From Modestobacter caceresii (GTDB lineage: Bacteria; Actinomycetota; Actinomycetes; Mycobacteriales; Geodermatophilaceae), in contig NZ_JPMX01000008.1 in the NCBI RefSeq assembly GCF_000761485.1, positions 1 through 64,000 of the forward strand: 64,000 nt of DNA. Reading direction: 5' to 3'. The stretch's first letter is position 1, and each line of letters begins with the position of its first letter. Positions 15,989-23,606 of this stretch are shown here, in pieces. The position numbers and the translations under genes are program-made. A model generated the notes under the pieces. That model worked only from the letters and a program-made list of their open reading frames with translations. It was not told the DNA's origin and searched no databases.

Positions 15989-18174
15989 CAGCGGTTGCTC
16001 AGCGCCAGGTCCGGTTGCGCCTGGCCCGGTGCGGGGGCCAGCGACGCACCCTCCACGTCGACGTTCGGCAGCAGCCGGTCGAGCCAGCGCGGCAGCCACC
16101 ACGCCCGCTCGCCGAGCAGCTGCAGGACGGCGGGCACCAGCGTCAGGCGGACGACGAAGGCGTCGAAGAAGACCGCCGCCGCGAGCCCGAGACCGACCAT
16201 CTTGATCAGCGGTTCCGACGCCGCCGCGAACCCGCCGAAGACCGCGATCATGATCACCGCGGCGGCGACCACGACCTTCGAGCTCTGCGCGAAGCCCGTG
16301 CTGACCGCCTGGCGGGCAGGCACACCGTGCACGTGCGCCTCCCGCATCCGCGACACCAGGAACACCTCGTAGTCCATCGCCAGCCCGAACACGATCCCCA
16401 CCAGCAGGATCGGCATCAGGCTCATGACCGGGCCAGTCTGCTCGACACCGAGCAGATCACCTGCCCAGCCCCACTGGAAGACCGCGACGATCACCCCGAT
16501 CGAGGCGAACAGCGAGAGCAGGAAGCCGGCCGCGGCCTTGATGGGCACCCAGATCGAGCGGAAGACCACCAGCAGGAGCAGCACCGCGAGACCGACGACG
16601 AGCGCGACGTAGGGCACGAGGGCCGACTGGGTCTTCTGCGCCATGTCGATGTCGAGCGCCGTCGTCCCGGTGATCTCGTAGCTCACCCCTTGGTCGCGTT
16701 CCACGGCCGGGCGGGCGTCGCGCAGCGACTCCACCAGCGCCTCGGTGCGCTCGTCGGTCGGCCCGGTGGTGGGGACGGCGGTGAGGATCGCGGTGTCGCC
16801 CTGCGCGTTGAAGGTCGGGGTCGACACCGAGGCCACGCCGTCGGTCGCTGCGAGGTCGTCCGCGACGGCCGTCACCGCGGTCTGCGGGTCGCTCGCACCG
16901 CGGGCGTCGACCACCACGGTCAGCGGACCGTTGGAGCCGGGGCCGAACGCCTCGGCCCGCAGGTCGTAGGCGCGGCGCTCGGTCGCCGTGGTCGGCAGCG
17001 AGGCGTCCCCGGGAGTGCCCAGCTGCAACGACAGCGCCGGGACGGCGACCGCGGCGAGCACCGCGACCCCGGCCACCGTGACCAGCAGCGGCCGGCGCTG
17101 CACCAGCCGCATCCAGACCCGGGCCACCGGCACGCGGGGGTTCGTGCCGGTCCCGCGCCGCTGCGACCGCGAGCGAGCCCGGTTCGGGAACATGCCCAGC
17201 AGCGCCGGGACCAGGGTCAGCGCGACCAGGACGGCCACGACGACGGCGCCCGCGGCGGCCAGCCCCATCTTCATCAGCGACGGGATCCCGACCACGAACA
17301 GCCCGGCGAGCGCGATCACCACCGTCGTCCCGGCGAAGACGACCGCCGAACCGGCGGTGCCGACGGCGCGGCCGGCCGCCGTCTCGGCGTCGTCGTGGGT
17401 GAGCCGTTCCTCCTGGTACCGGGAGACGACGAACATGGCGTAGTCGATGCCGACCGCGAGCCCGAGCATCAGCGCGAGCATCCCGCTGGTGATCGCCATG
17501 CCCAGCGGGCCGGCCACGGCCCAGACGCCCAGGAACGAGATCGCCACCCCGATGATCGCGGTGAGCAGCGGCAGCCCCGCGGCGACCAGCGACCCGAAGG
17601 TCATCAGCAGGACGAGGGCCGCGATCGCGACCCCGATGAGCTCGGTGGCGCTCATGCTGGTGGGGCTCTTGAGCGCCGAGCCGCGCATCTCCGCGGTCAG
17701 CCCGTCGTCCCGCGCCTGCTCGACGGCCTCCTCCAGCAGGGCGCGCGACTCGTCGGTCACCTCCGCCGACGGCACGTCGTAGGTCACCGACGCGAAGCCG
17801 GTCGTGCCGTCGGCGCTGATGCTCGTGCCCGCCGAAGGCGGCACGACCCGGGACACCTGCGGGCTGTCGGCGGCGGTGGCCAGCGCCGCCTCGACGGCCG
17901 CCTGGTTCACCGGCGCCTCCAGCGATCCGCCGTCCGGAGCGACGAAGACGAGGGTCGCCGATGCGCTGTCCGTGGGGGTGTCCGGGAAGCGCTCGGCGAG
18001 GAGGTCGAACGCGTCCTGCGACTCGACGCCCGGGATCGTCGCCCGGGTGTTCACCGGGCCCTCGGACGTGACGGCGGCCGTCACCGCCCCGGCGAGGACG
18101 AGCAGCCAGAGCACAGCGACCGACCACCGCCGGCGGAAGGAGAAGCGGCCGAGACGATCGAGCAGACCTGCCAT
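15988..18174 (-). CDS. MMPL-family RND transporter
   Basis: The 728-residue protein has an N-terminal helix, a periplasmic-type domain, a block of membrane helices, a second extracytoplasmic domain and a second block, which is the duplicated 12-helix RND plan. Motifs such as GLAVGIDYAMFVVSRYQEE and GLAMDYEVFLVSRMREAH mark the two halves, with the proton-relay Asp-Tyr pairs. Family members export lipids or drugs. It is the first gene of an operon with a histidine kinase and response regulator, an arrangement suggesting a self-regulated exporter or a transporter-coupled sensor. ATG 18174 begins the typical MAGLLDRLGRFSFRRRW terminus. Confidence 0.92.
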   Translation of the reverse strand: MAGLLDRLGRFSFRRRWSVAVLWLLVLAGAVTAAVTSEGPVNTRATIPGVESQDAFDLLAERFPDTPTDSASATLVFVAPDGGSLEAPVNQAAVEAALATAADSPQVSRVVPPSAGTSISADGTTGFASVTYDVPSAEVTDESRALLEEAVEQARDDGLTAEMRGSALKSPTSMSATELIGVAIAALVLLMTFGSLVAAGLPLLTAIIGVAISFLGVWAVAGPLGMAITSGMLALMLGLAVGIDYAMFVVSRYQEERLTHDDAETAAGRAVGTAGSAVVFAGTTVVIALAGLFVVGIPSLMKMGLAAAGAVVVAVLVALTLVPALLGMFPNRARSRSQRRGTGTNPRVPVARVWMRLVQRRPLLVTVAGVAVLAAVAVPALSLQLGTPGDASLPTTATERRAYDLRAEAFGPGSNGPLTVVVDARGASDPQTAVTAVADDLAATDGVASVSTPTFNAQGDTAILTAVPTTGPTDERTEALVESLRDARPAVERDQGVSYEITGTTALDIDMAQKTQSALVPYVALVVGLAVLLLLVVFRSIWVPIKAAAGFLLSLFASIGVIVAVFQWGWAGDLLGVEQTGPVMSLMPILLVGIVFGLAMDYEVFLVSRMREAHVHGVPARQAVSTGFAQSSKVVVAAAVIMIAVFGGFAAASEPLIKMVGLGLAAAVFFDAFVVRLTLVPAVLQLLGERAWWLPRWLDRLLPNVDVEGASLAPAPGQAQPDLALSNR

Positions 18175-18306
18175 GTCGGTACACCCCAGTTGTCGTGGTG
18201 GTTGTCCCGAGCAGCGTTTCGTCCAGGCAGTGGTCCCGTCGTCGTGCAGGCGCAGGCTCCGACTACGCAGATCGCAGTACCCGACCCCTCGTGCCAGGGT
18301 GGCGGC

Positions 18307-19698
18307 GTGGCTCGCGTGCTGAGGGTGTCCGGACCGCTCGACTTCGCCGCGATCCGGGCGGAGGCCGGGGTGCCCGACGAGTTCCCGGCCGACGTGCTGG
18401 CCGAGGCGGACCGGGTCGCCGCCGACCCACCGCTGCCCGACCGCGACGCCAGCGACCTGCCGCTGGTCACCATCGACCCGGCCGGTGCCCGCGACCTGGA
18501 CCAGGCCGTGCACCTGGCCCGCACCGCGGGCGGCTACCGCGTGTCCTATGCGATCGCCGACGTCGGCGCCTTCGTGCCGCTCGGCAGCGCCATCGACGCC
18601 GAGGCCCGGCGCCGCGGCCAGACCGTCTACTCCCCCGACGGCCGGACGCCGCTGCACCCGCCACAGCTGTCCGAGGGAGCAGCCAGCCTGTTGCCCGGCC
18701 AGCTCCGGCCGGCGGCGCTCTGGACCATCGACCTGGACGCCGAGGGCGAGGTCACCGCCGTGGACCTGCGCCGCGCCCGGGTGCGCAGCCGGGCCCAGCT
18801 GGACTACGAGTCGGTGGGCGCTGACGTCCCCGTCGAGTTGGAGCTGCTGCCCGAGATCGGCCGACTCCTGCAGGCTCGCGCCCGGGACCGGGGTGCGATC
18901 GAGCTGGGCACGCCGTCCCAGGAGGTGGAGCCCGGACCCGACGGTGGCTGGACGATCGCCTTCCGCGGCCAGTCCGACGTCGAGGGGTGGAACGCGCAGA
19001 TCTCGCTGCTCACCGGACGGTGCGCGGCCCGGCTGATGCTGGACGGCGGAGTCGGGGTGCTGCGCACGCTGCCGCCGGCCGACCCGGGCTCGGTCGACAC
19101 CCTCCGCCGGCTCGCTCCGGGGCTCGGCGTCGACTGGCCGGACGGCGCCGGTCCCGGCGACGTCATCGCCGGTCTGGACCCGTCGCGGCCCCGGCACGCG
19201 GCGTTCCTGGACGCCGCCGCCTCACTGCTGCGCGGGGCGGCCTACACCGCGTTCGACGGCCCGCCGCCCGCCCAGCCCGGACACGGTGGCGTCGGCGCGC
19301 CCTACGCGCACGTGACCGCGCCGCTGCGCCGACTTGTCGACCGGTTCGGCACCGAGGTCTGCCTCGCGCTGGCCGCCGGTGAGCAGCCGTCCGCCGAACT
19401 GCGCGCCGCACTGCCAGAGCTGCCTGGGCTGATGGCCGCCTCCGACCGGCGCACCCGCGATGTCGAGCGCGCCGTCATCGACCTGGTCGAGGCCACCGTG
19501 CTGGCCGGCCGGGTCGGGGAGGTGTTCGACGCCGTCGTGCTCGACGCGGACGAGAAGCGGTCCACTGTGCTGCTCACCGAACTGGCCGTGGAAGCCCGCT
19601 GCGACGGGCGGTTGACCCCGGGCGAGCGGGTCCGGGTCCGGCTCGTGACGGCCGACCCGGCCACCCGCACCGTGCGGTTCGCCGCCGCTGAGGACTGA
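18307..19698 (+). CDS. RNB-domain ribonuclease (RNase II/R-like, short form)
   Basis: At 463 residues this is shorter than RNase II or R and consists largely of the RNB catalytic domain, without evident cold-shock or S1 domains. The active-site motif is TIDPAGARDLDQA (residues 55-67): Asp57, Asp63 and Asp65 correspond to RNase II D201, D207 and D209, while the fourth acid (D210) is Gln66. I recall DLDQA in other actinobacterial short RNB proteins, so this may be normal for the subgroup. Such enzymes degrade RNA 3' to 5'. GTG 18307 was chosen; the frame continues upstream antisense to the MMPL gene and is not coding there. It is divergent from the MMPL operon. Confidence 0.82.
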   Translation: MARVLRVSGPLDFAAIRAEAGVPDEFPADVLAEADRVAADPPLPDRDASDLPLVTIDPAGARDLDQAVHLARTAGGYRVSYAIADVGAFVPLGSAIDAEARRRGQTVYSPDGRTPLHPPQLSEGAASLLPGQLRPAALWTIDLDAEGEVTAVDLRRARVRSRAQLDYESVGADVPVELELLPEIGRLLQARARDRGAIELGTPSQEVEPGPDGGWTIAFRGQSDVEGWNAQISLLTGRCAARLMLDGGVGVLRTLPPADPGSVDTLRRLAPGLGVDWPDGAGPGDVIAGLDPSRPRHAAFLDAAASLLRGAAYTAFDGPPPAQPGHGGVGAPYAHVTAPLRRLVDRFGTEVCLALAAGEQPSAELRAALPELPGLMAASDRRTRDVERAVIDLVEATVLAGRVGEVFDAVVLDADEKRSTVLLTELAVEARCDGRLTPGERVRVRLVTADPATRTVRFAAAED

Positions 19699-19778
19699 CC
19701 GGCCAGCCGGCCCCATCCCGGACGCGGTGCCGCTCTCCCGTCCGAGGTGGGCGGCCAACGGCGGCCAGGAAACGAGTT

Positions 19779-19812
19779 CGGACCAGGGCCTTCCGAAGAA
19801 GACCCTGGTCCG
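19779..19812 (-). terminator. Terminator of tRNA-Ala
   Basis: On the reverse strand a 10-bp perfect stem continues by five more pairs (one U-G) to a C(UUCG)G tetraloop, giving a 15-bp hairpin. It starts 6 nt after the tRNA 3' end. It may also terminate the RNB transcript from the other side, which ends 80 bp away. Confidence 0.75.
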
Positions 19813-19817
19813 AAGGG

Positions 19818-19890
19818 TGGAGCTGAGGGGACTCGAACCCCTGACCCCCACACTGCCAGTGTGGTGCGCTACCAGCTGCGCCACAGCCCC
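19818..19890 (-). tRNA. tRNA-Ala (anticodon GGC)
   Basis: A 73-nt cloverleaf on the reverse strand. The acceptor stem has 7 pairs including G3-U70, the alanine identity element, and A73 as discriminator. The D arm is GCGC/GCGC with AGCTGGTA in the loop, the anticodon stem CCACA/TGTGG holds the loop CTGGCAG (anticodon GGC), and the T arm contains TTCGAGT. CCA is not encoded. It decodes GCC, the dominant alanine codon in this genome. A hairpin terminator follows directly. Confidence 0.97.
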
Positions 19891-20217
19891 TTGCCGACCC
19901 GGTCTGGTGTGTCCGAGCCGTGGAGAACGATACATCGCGGTGGACGGCACCCGGCGAGGGGGGCCCTCACCGGGTGTCGTGTCGTCAGCGCTGCACGCCG
20001 GGCCTGCCGCCTCGACGAACTCTCGACGGTGCGGGGCGCCGACCTCGGCGCGCTGCTGACACCGACATGTCCGGGTCGGGTCAGGGCATTCCCCGATGGT
20101 CCCGCCGACCGGTCACCGCCAGGCTCGCGACAGCGAGTGTCAGCGGGGCCGATCAGTCTGGGCGGCGGGCAGGGTCAGGAGCAACGTGGGAACGACGGGA
20201 TCGGCCGGTGGACGGCG
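19891..20217. other. Intergenic region between tRNA-Ala and DedA-like gene
   Basis: No credible gene. Near the tRNA the reverse strand has TATCGT (19927-19932), a possible -10 for the tRNA with no clear -35. At 19948-19976 CACCCGG, a mismatch, GAGGG, a GGG loop, CCCTC, a mismatch and CCGGGTG form a 12-bp stem-loop of unknown role. The rest, up to the DedA-like start, presumably holds that gene's promoter, which I cannot place. Confidence 0.5.
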
Positions 20218-20841
20218 GTGGTGAGTGCGGCGCTGGAGCAGGTCGGCAGCTGGCCCGCCGTGCTCGTGCTGAGCGTCGCTGCCCTGCTGCTGGTCCTGGA
20301 GAGCGGCGTCGTGCTCGGCGTGCTGCTGCCCGGGTCGACCACCCTCGTCGTCCTCGGGCTGTGGTCGGCGGTCTCGGACACCCACCCAGCACTGCCGATC
20401 GCGGTGGCCGCCACGGCCAGCATCGGCGGCGCGCTGTTCGGGTGGCGGCAGGGACACCGGCGGCGCAGCACCGGTGCCCGGCCCGGCCGGCTGCGCGCGC
20501 GGGTCGACCCCGCGGTGCGCTGGGCCCGCGACTGGCTGACCACCCAGGGGCCGGGTGGCAGCGCCGTCGTCCTCGCCGTCGCCCAGTGGGCCGCGGTCAG
20601 CCGCACCCTGACGCCGCGGGTGGCCGGTGGCGCCGGCGTGCCGCTGCGGCTGGTCGCCCCGGTGCTCCTGGTCAGCGGCACGGCCTGGGCGTGCACCGTC
20701 GTCCTGCTCGCCCGCGAAGTCGGCGAGCGGGTGGCGACCGACGCCGGGCTGGCGCCGGTCCTCGTCCTCCTCGCCGTGCTCGCCGGGCTGCTGCTGCGCG
20801 CCCGGCTCACCCGGCCCCGGCCCGTGACAGGAGGGTCCTGA
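20218..20841 (+). CDS. DedA-family-like membrane protein
   Basis: The 207-residue protein has about five hydrophobic segments. The first contains ALLLVLESGVVLGVLLPGSTT, close to the DedA pattern in which a Glu is followed by a Pro-Gly. A later segment, SRTLTPRVAGGAGVPLRL, resembles the second DedA signature, although the FxGR part is not conserved. DedA proteins are thought to act as lipid scramblases or transporters in membrane homeostasis. Two adjacent GTG codons (20218, 20221) are equally likely starts and no strong ribosome site is present. It converges on a VOC gene, with 22 bp between stops. Confidence 0.65.
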   Translation: MVSAALEQVGSWPAVLVLSVAALLLVLESGVVLGVLLPGSTTLVVLGLWSAVSDTHPALPIAVAATASIGGALFGWRQGHRRRSTGARPGRLRARVDPAVRWARDWLTTQGPGGSAVVLAVAQWAAVSRTLTPRVAGGAGVPLRLVAPVLLVSGTAWACTVVLLAREVGERVATDAGLAPVLVLLAVLAGLLLRARLTRPRPVTGGS

Positions 20842-20863
20842 GGCGGGCGGGGCCGGGATCCCG

Positions 20864-21286
20864 TCAGACGGACGGCGGCGGGGTGAGCTGGGCGACGCGG
20901 ACGTGGTTGCCGAACGGGTCGCGGAAGCCGAAGTCGATCCCGTAGGGCTGCACGACCGGCTCCTCGGGGATCTCCACGCCCCGCTCCCTGAGCTCGGCGT
21001 GGGTCTTGTGCGCGTCGTCGGTGCTGAAGAACAGGTGCCCGCCGGCGGCGCCCTTGGAGATGAGGTCACGCACCTGGGCGGCGATCTCCTCGCTGTAGCC
21101 GGGCGGGCCTGGCCGCTCCAGCAGGACGGCGTGCCCCGGGTCGGTGGGCAGCGCGACGGTGAGGAAGCGCATCGGGCCGAACTGCATGTCCGTCTGCACC
21201 TCGAAGCCGAGCTTGCCGACGTAGAAGTCGAGCGCGGCGTCCTGGTCGGGGACGAAGACCTGGCTGATCGTGATGGTGTTCAACAT
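20864..21286 (-). CDS. VOC-superfamily (glyoxalase-like) protein
   Basis: The 140-residue protein has the VOC fold pattern: VFVPDQDAALDFYVGKLGFEV at the N-terminal half (in parts) and FGFRDPFGNHVRVAQL at the C-terminal half. Relatives are annotated as extradiol dioxygenase-like or bleomycin-resistance-like; enzymatic activity is not shown. It follows the AraC-family gene by 10 bp on the same strand and is almost certainly co-transcribed with it. This AraC/VOC pair is frequent in actinobacteria. Confidence 0.87.
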   Translation of the reverse strand: MLNTITISQVFVPDQDAALDFYVGKLGFEVQTDMQFGPMRFLTVALPTDPGHAVLLERPGPPGYSEEIAAQVRDLISKGAAGGHLFFSTDDAHKTHAELRERGVEIPEEPVVQPYGIDFGFRDPFGNHVRVAQLTPPPSV

Positions 21287-21296
21287 GATCAGGACG

Positions 21297-21743
21297 CTAG
21301 GGGCGAGCGTCGTCCCCGGGCTTCTCCGAAACTGCGCTGCCCGTGCTCGGCCGCAGCCAGCGCATGCCGAAGCAGCTGGGCACCGGTGCCAGCGGCCCGC
21401 GCCGGCGGTAGACGCTCGGCGGCTCCCCGACGATCTCGGTGAACACCCGGCTGAACGTGCCCAGGCTGGAGAAGCCGACGGCCATGCAGATGTCGGTGAC
21501 GGTCTCCTCGCTGCTGCGCAGCAGCCACATCGCCCGCTCCACCCGGCGACGCTGCAGGTAGCGGTGCGGCGTCTCCCCGAAGGTGGCCCGGAAGGTGCGG
21601 ATGAAGTGCGCCTCGGAGACGCAGGCGACCCGGGCCAGGGTCGGGACGTCGAGCGGCTCGGCGTACGAGCGGTCCATCGCGTCCCGGGCCCGCAGCATCC
21701 GGCGGTTCGAGTCCTCGCTCGCCCGGCTCACGAGCGTGAGCAT
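21297..21743 (-). CDS. AraC-family regulator, DNA-binding domain only
   Basis: The 148-residue protein consists essentially of the two helix-turn-helix motifs of AraC proteins (about residues 15-115: LDVPTLARVACVSEAHFIRTF and VTDICMAVGFSSLGTFSRVF, in parts) without a separate ligand-binding domain. Its partner VOC protein, encoded next to it in the same operon, may supply the sensing function or be the target. That is an inference. ATG 21743 was chosen since the longer frame has no support. Confidence 0.88.
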   Translation of the reverse strand: MLTLVSRASEDSNRRMLRARDAMDRSYAEPLDVPTLARVACVSEAHFIRTFRATFGETPHRYLQRRRVERAMWLLRSSEETVTDICMAVGFSSLGTFSRVFTEIVGEPPSVYRRRGPLAPVPSCFGMRWLRPSTGSAVSEKPGDDARP

Positions 21744-21783
21744 GACAGGGACCACGGACGGGGTTGTCGGTCCACTGCCCCCC

Positions 21784-21799
21784 GTAGTACTTTTGCTAC
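21784..21799. promoter_or_regulatory. Inverted repeat at the start of the HTH gene
   Basis: GTAG and CTAC are separated by eight bases, ending directly at the ATG of the small XRE gene. It may be an autorepression site. The arms are short, so the call is weak. Confidence 0.25.
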
Positions 21800-22072
21800 A
21801 TGGCACCACGCAAACACTCCGACGAGGTGGAGCTGTACAACCGGCTCACCCTGCTTCGCACCGAGCGCGGCATGTCCCGCCAGGAGCTGGCCGACGCCGT
21901 CGGCGTGCACTACCAGACGATCGGCTACCTCGAGCGCGGCGAGTACAGCCCCAGCGCCACCCTCGCGCTGCGGCTGGCCGCCGTCTTCGGCCTCCCGATG
22001 GAGGCGGTCTTCTCGCTCACCCCGTTCCGCACCCTGTCCGAGCAGGTCTACGGCACCAAGGAGCCCTCATGA
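21800..22072 (+). CDS. Small XRE-family HTH regulator
   Basis: The 90-residue protein is nearly all helix-turn-helix: RTERGMSRQELADAVGVHYQ followed by TIGYLERGEYSPS. It belongs to the single-domain type in which a short C-terminal tail reads AVFSLTPF. Such regulators are usually found in a two-gene operon with a small membrane protein, as here: its stop overlaps the next start (ATGA). No ribosome site precedes the ATG, so the transcript may be leaderless. Confidence 0.88.
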   Translation: MAPRKHSDEVELYNRLTLLRTERGMSRQELADAVGVHYQTIGYLERGEYSPSATLALRLAAVFGLPMEAVFSLTPFRTLSEQVYGTKEPS

Positions 22073-22551
22073 GCACCCCCACCCGCACCCAGCGCCGAGC
22101 CGAGCGCCTCGACGACCCGCGCTTCGAGCGCTTCCGCACCCTGCGCGCCCGCCGGCTGCTGGTCGCGGCCCTCTGTGGCCTGCTGGCCGTGGAGGCCGTC
22201 CTGTTCCTGTTCATCGAGGCGTCCCCGGTCGCCGTCCTGATCCCGCTGAGCCTGGTGATCGTGGCGTTCGTGTTCTGCCTGGGCATGCTGAAGGCGAGCA
22301 CCCGCGGCATCGAGGAGCTCCCCGCCGATGCCCTCGACGAGCGCCAGTGGCAACTCCGCGGCGAGGCCTACGCGCGCGCCTACCGGATCGGCTTCGGACT
22401 GCTGGTCCTCGAGCTCGCCGCGGTCGTCACCTGGCGGGTCCTCGAGTGGGGCACACCGGGCACCGGCGTCCTGACCGCTGCCGTCCTGCTGCCCTTCCAC
22501 GTCGGCCTGGTCCTGCCGACGATGGTGACCGCCTGGTCCTCGCGGGCCTGA
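22069..22551 (+). CDS. DUF2178-like small membrane protein
   Basis: The 160-residue protein has four hydrophobic segments (about residues 28-45, 50-70, 105-125, 135-152) and, between the second and third, DERQWQLRGEAYARAYR, the conserved segment of DUF2178-like proteins. Function is unknown. It is translationally coupled to the XRE gene in front of it, so its level is probably tied to that of the regulator. Confidence 0.75.
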   Translation: MSTPTRTQRRAERLDDPRFERFRTLRARRLLVAALCGLLAVEAVLFLFIEASPVAVLIPLSLVIVAFVFCLGMLKASTRGIEELPADALDERQWQLRGEAYARAYRIGFGLLVLELAAVVTWRVLEWGTPGTGVLTAAVLLPFHVGLVLPTMVTAWSSRA

Positions 22552-22562
22552 GGAGGGACCGA

Positions 22563-23426
22563 CTACAGCTCGACGCCGCGCTCGCGGAGCCAGGCGACCG
22601 GGTCGACGCGCTTGCCGTCCACACCGCCGGAGTGGACCTCGAAGTGCAGGTGCGGGCCGGTCGACTGGCCGCGGCTGCCCAGCAGGGCGATCTGGTCGCC
22701 GGCGCGCACCACGTCACCGGCCGCGACCGTGATCTTCTCCATGTGCCCGTAGACGGTCACGTCGCCGCTCACGCCCAGGATGTAGACCACCAGGCCGTAG
22801 CCGCTGGCCGCACCGGCGCGGAGGACGACGCCGTCCTCGACCGCGTACTCCGGGGTCAGCATCGGCGCCGCCAGGTCGATGCCCCAGTGCATGGTGCCCC
22901 AGCGCGGGCAGAAGCAGCTGGTCAGCCGGGCGCCCTTGATCGGCGGTGAGGCCTTCGGCCGGGCCGCCTCCGCAGCCGCCTCGGCGGCCTCGGCGGCGGC
23001 GGCCTGCTCCTGCGCCACCCGTTCGGCCCGCGCCTGGCGGGAGGCAGCGACCTCCTCCAGCCGGGCGCGCGCCTCGACCTCGGTGATCGCCAGCTGCGGG
23101 CTCAGCTCGGTCTCCAGCAGCCCTTCGGCGTCCGAGCCGAGCAGCTCCTCCACCGCGACCGACTCGCGGGCGTCGGCGGCGGGCAGCGCCTGCGTGCCGA
23201 CCAGTGCGACCGTGGCCCCCACGACCAGCGCCGCGAGCAGCGCGGCCGGACGCCGGCGGGCGACCGCCCGCGGGGCAGCCGGGAGCGCGACCGGCCAGGA
23301 CCCGGAGACCGGGGACCCGGACGACGAGGACCCGGAGTAGGGCGAGACCGAGGGCTGGGAACCCGAGGACGGTGCGACCTCACGTCCGCGGCTGCGGACC
23401 GTGGTGCCGGCGTGCCTCGAACCCAT
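22563..23426 (-). CDS. M23-family (LytM-like) peptidoglycan endopeptidase
   Basis: The 287-residue protein has a membrane anchor or signal at about residues 58-80, an Ala/Glu-rich helical stretch (about 110-160, likely coiled coil) and a C-terminal M23 domain. The zinc-site motifs HWGID (HxxxD) and HLHFEVH (HxH) are complete, so it should be active, unlike the EnvC/NlpD group. It would cleave peptide cross-bridges in the wall. The two cysteines in the segment TSCFCPRWG are unusual and may form a disulfide. Upstream sequences resemble MtrA direct repeats. Confidence 0.9.
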   Translation of the reverse strand: MGSRHAGTTVRSRGREVAPSSGSQPSVSPYSGSSSSGSPVSGSWPVALPAAPRAVARRRPAALLAALVVGATVALVGTQALPAADARESVAVEELLGSDAEGLLETELSPQLAITEVEARARLEEVAASRQARAERVAQEQAAAAEAAEAAAEAARPKASPPIKGARLTSCFCPRWGTMHWGIDLAAPMLTPEYAVEDGVVLRAGAASGYGLVVYILGVSGDVTVYGHMEKITVAAGDVVRAGDQIALLGSRGQSTGPHLHFEVHSGGVDGKRVDPVAWLRERGVEL

Positions 23427-23499
23427 GCGCCTGCCTCTCCTGGAACCCCCGGCATCCCCCTACGGCTCCGGATCGGTCTGGCACACATACAAACATCAA

Positions 23500-23563
23500 G
23501 TGACAGCGTTGTAATTCGCTGCTCGGCGTGTTCGTAGCAACACGCCGAGTCACTGTCACAGTG
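23500..23563 (-). promoter_or_regulatory. AT-richer promoter region with MtrA-like repeats
   Basis: On the forward strand GTGACAGCG (23500-23508) and GTAATTCGC (23511-23519) start 11 bp apart, and GTCACAGTG lies at 23555-23563. These resemble the direct repeats of a GTCACAGCG-like 9-mer described for MtrA. The base composition drops clearly here, as expected for a promoter of the M23 gene. Confidence 0.35.
23522..23549 (-). terminator. Stem-loop after the copper operon
   Basis: CTCGGCGTGTT and AACACGCCGAG form a perfect 11-bp stem with a 6-nt loop, 58 bp after the last gene of the copper operon and upstream of the M23 gene. Confidence 0.6.
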
Positions 23564-23606
23564 GTCCCACGAACCGACTCGTCGACCAGTCGACACGTCG
23601 ACTGCG

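Noticed and set aside
16015-18306. Long forward frame joined to the RNB nuclease
   Set aside because: It is antisense to the MMPL gene and lacks any recognisable domain; high GC leaves few stops in such frames.
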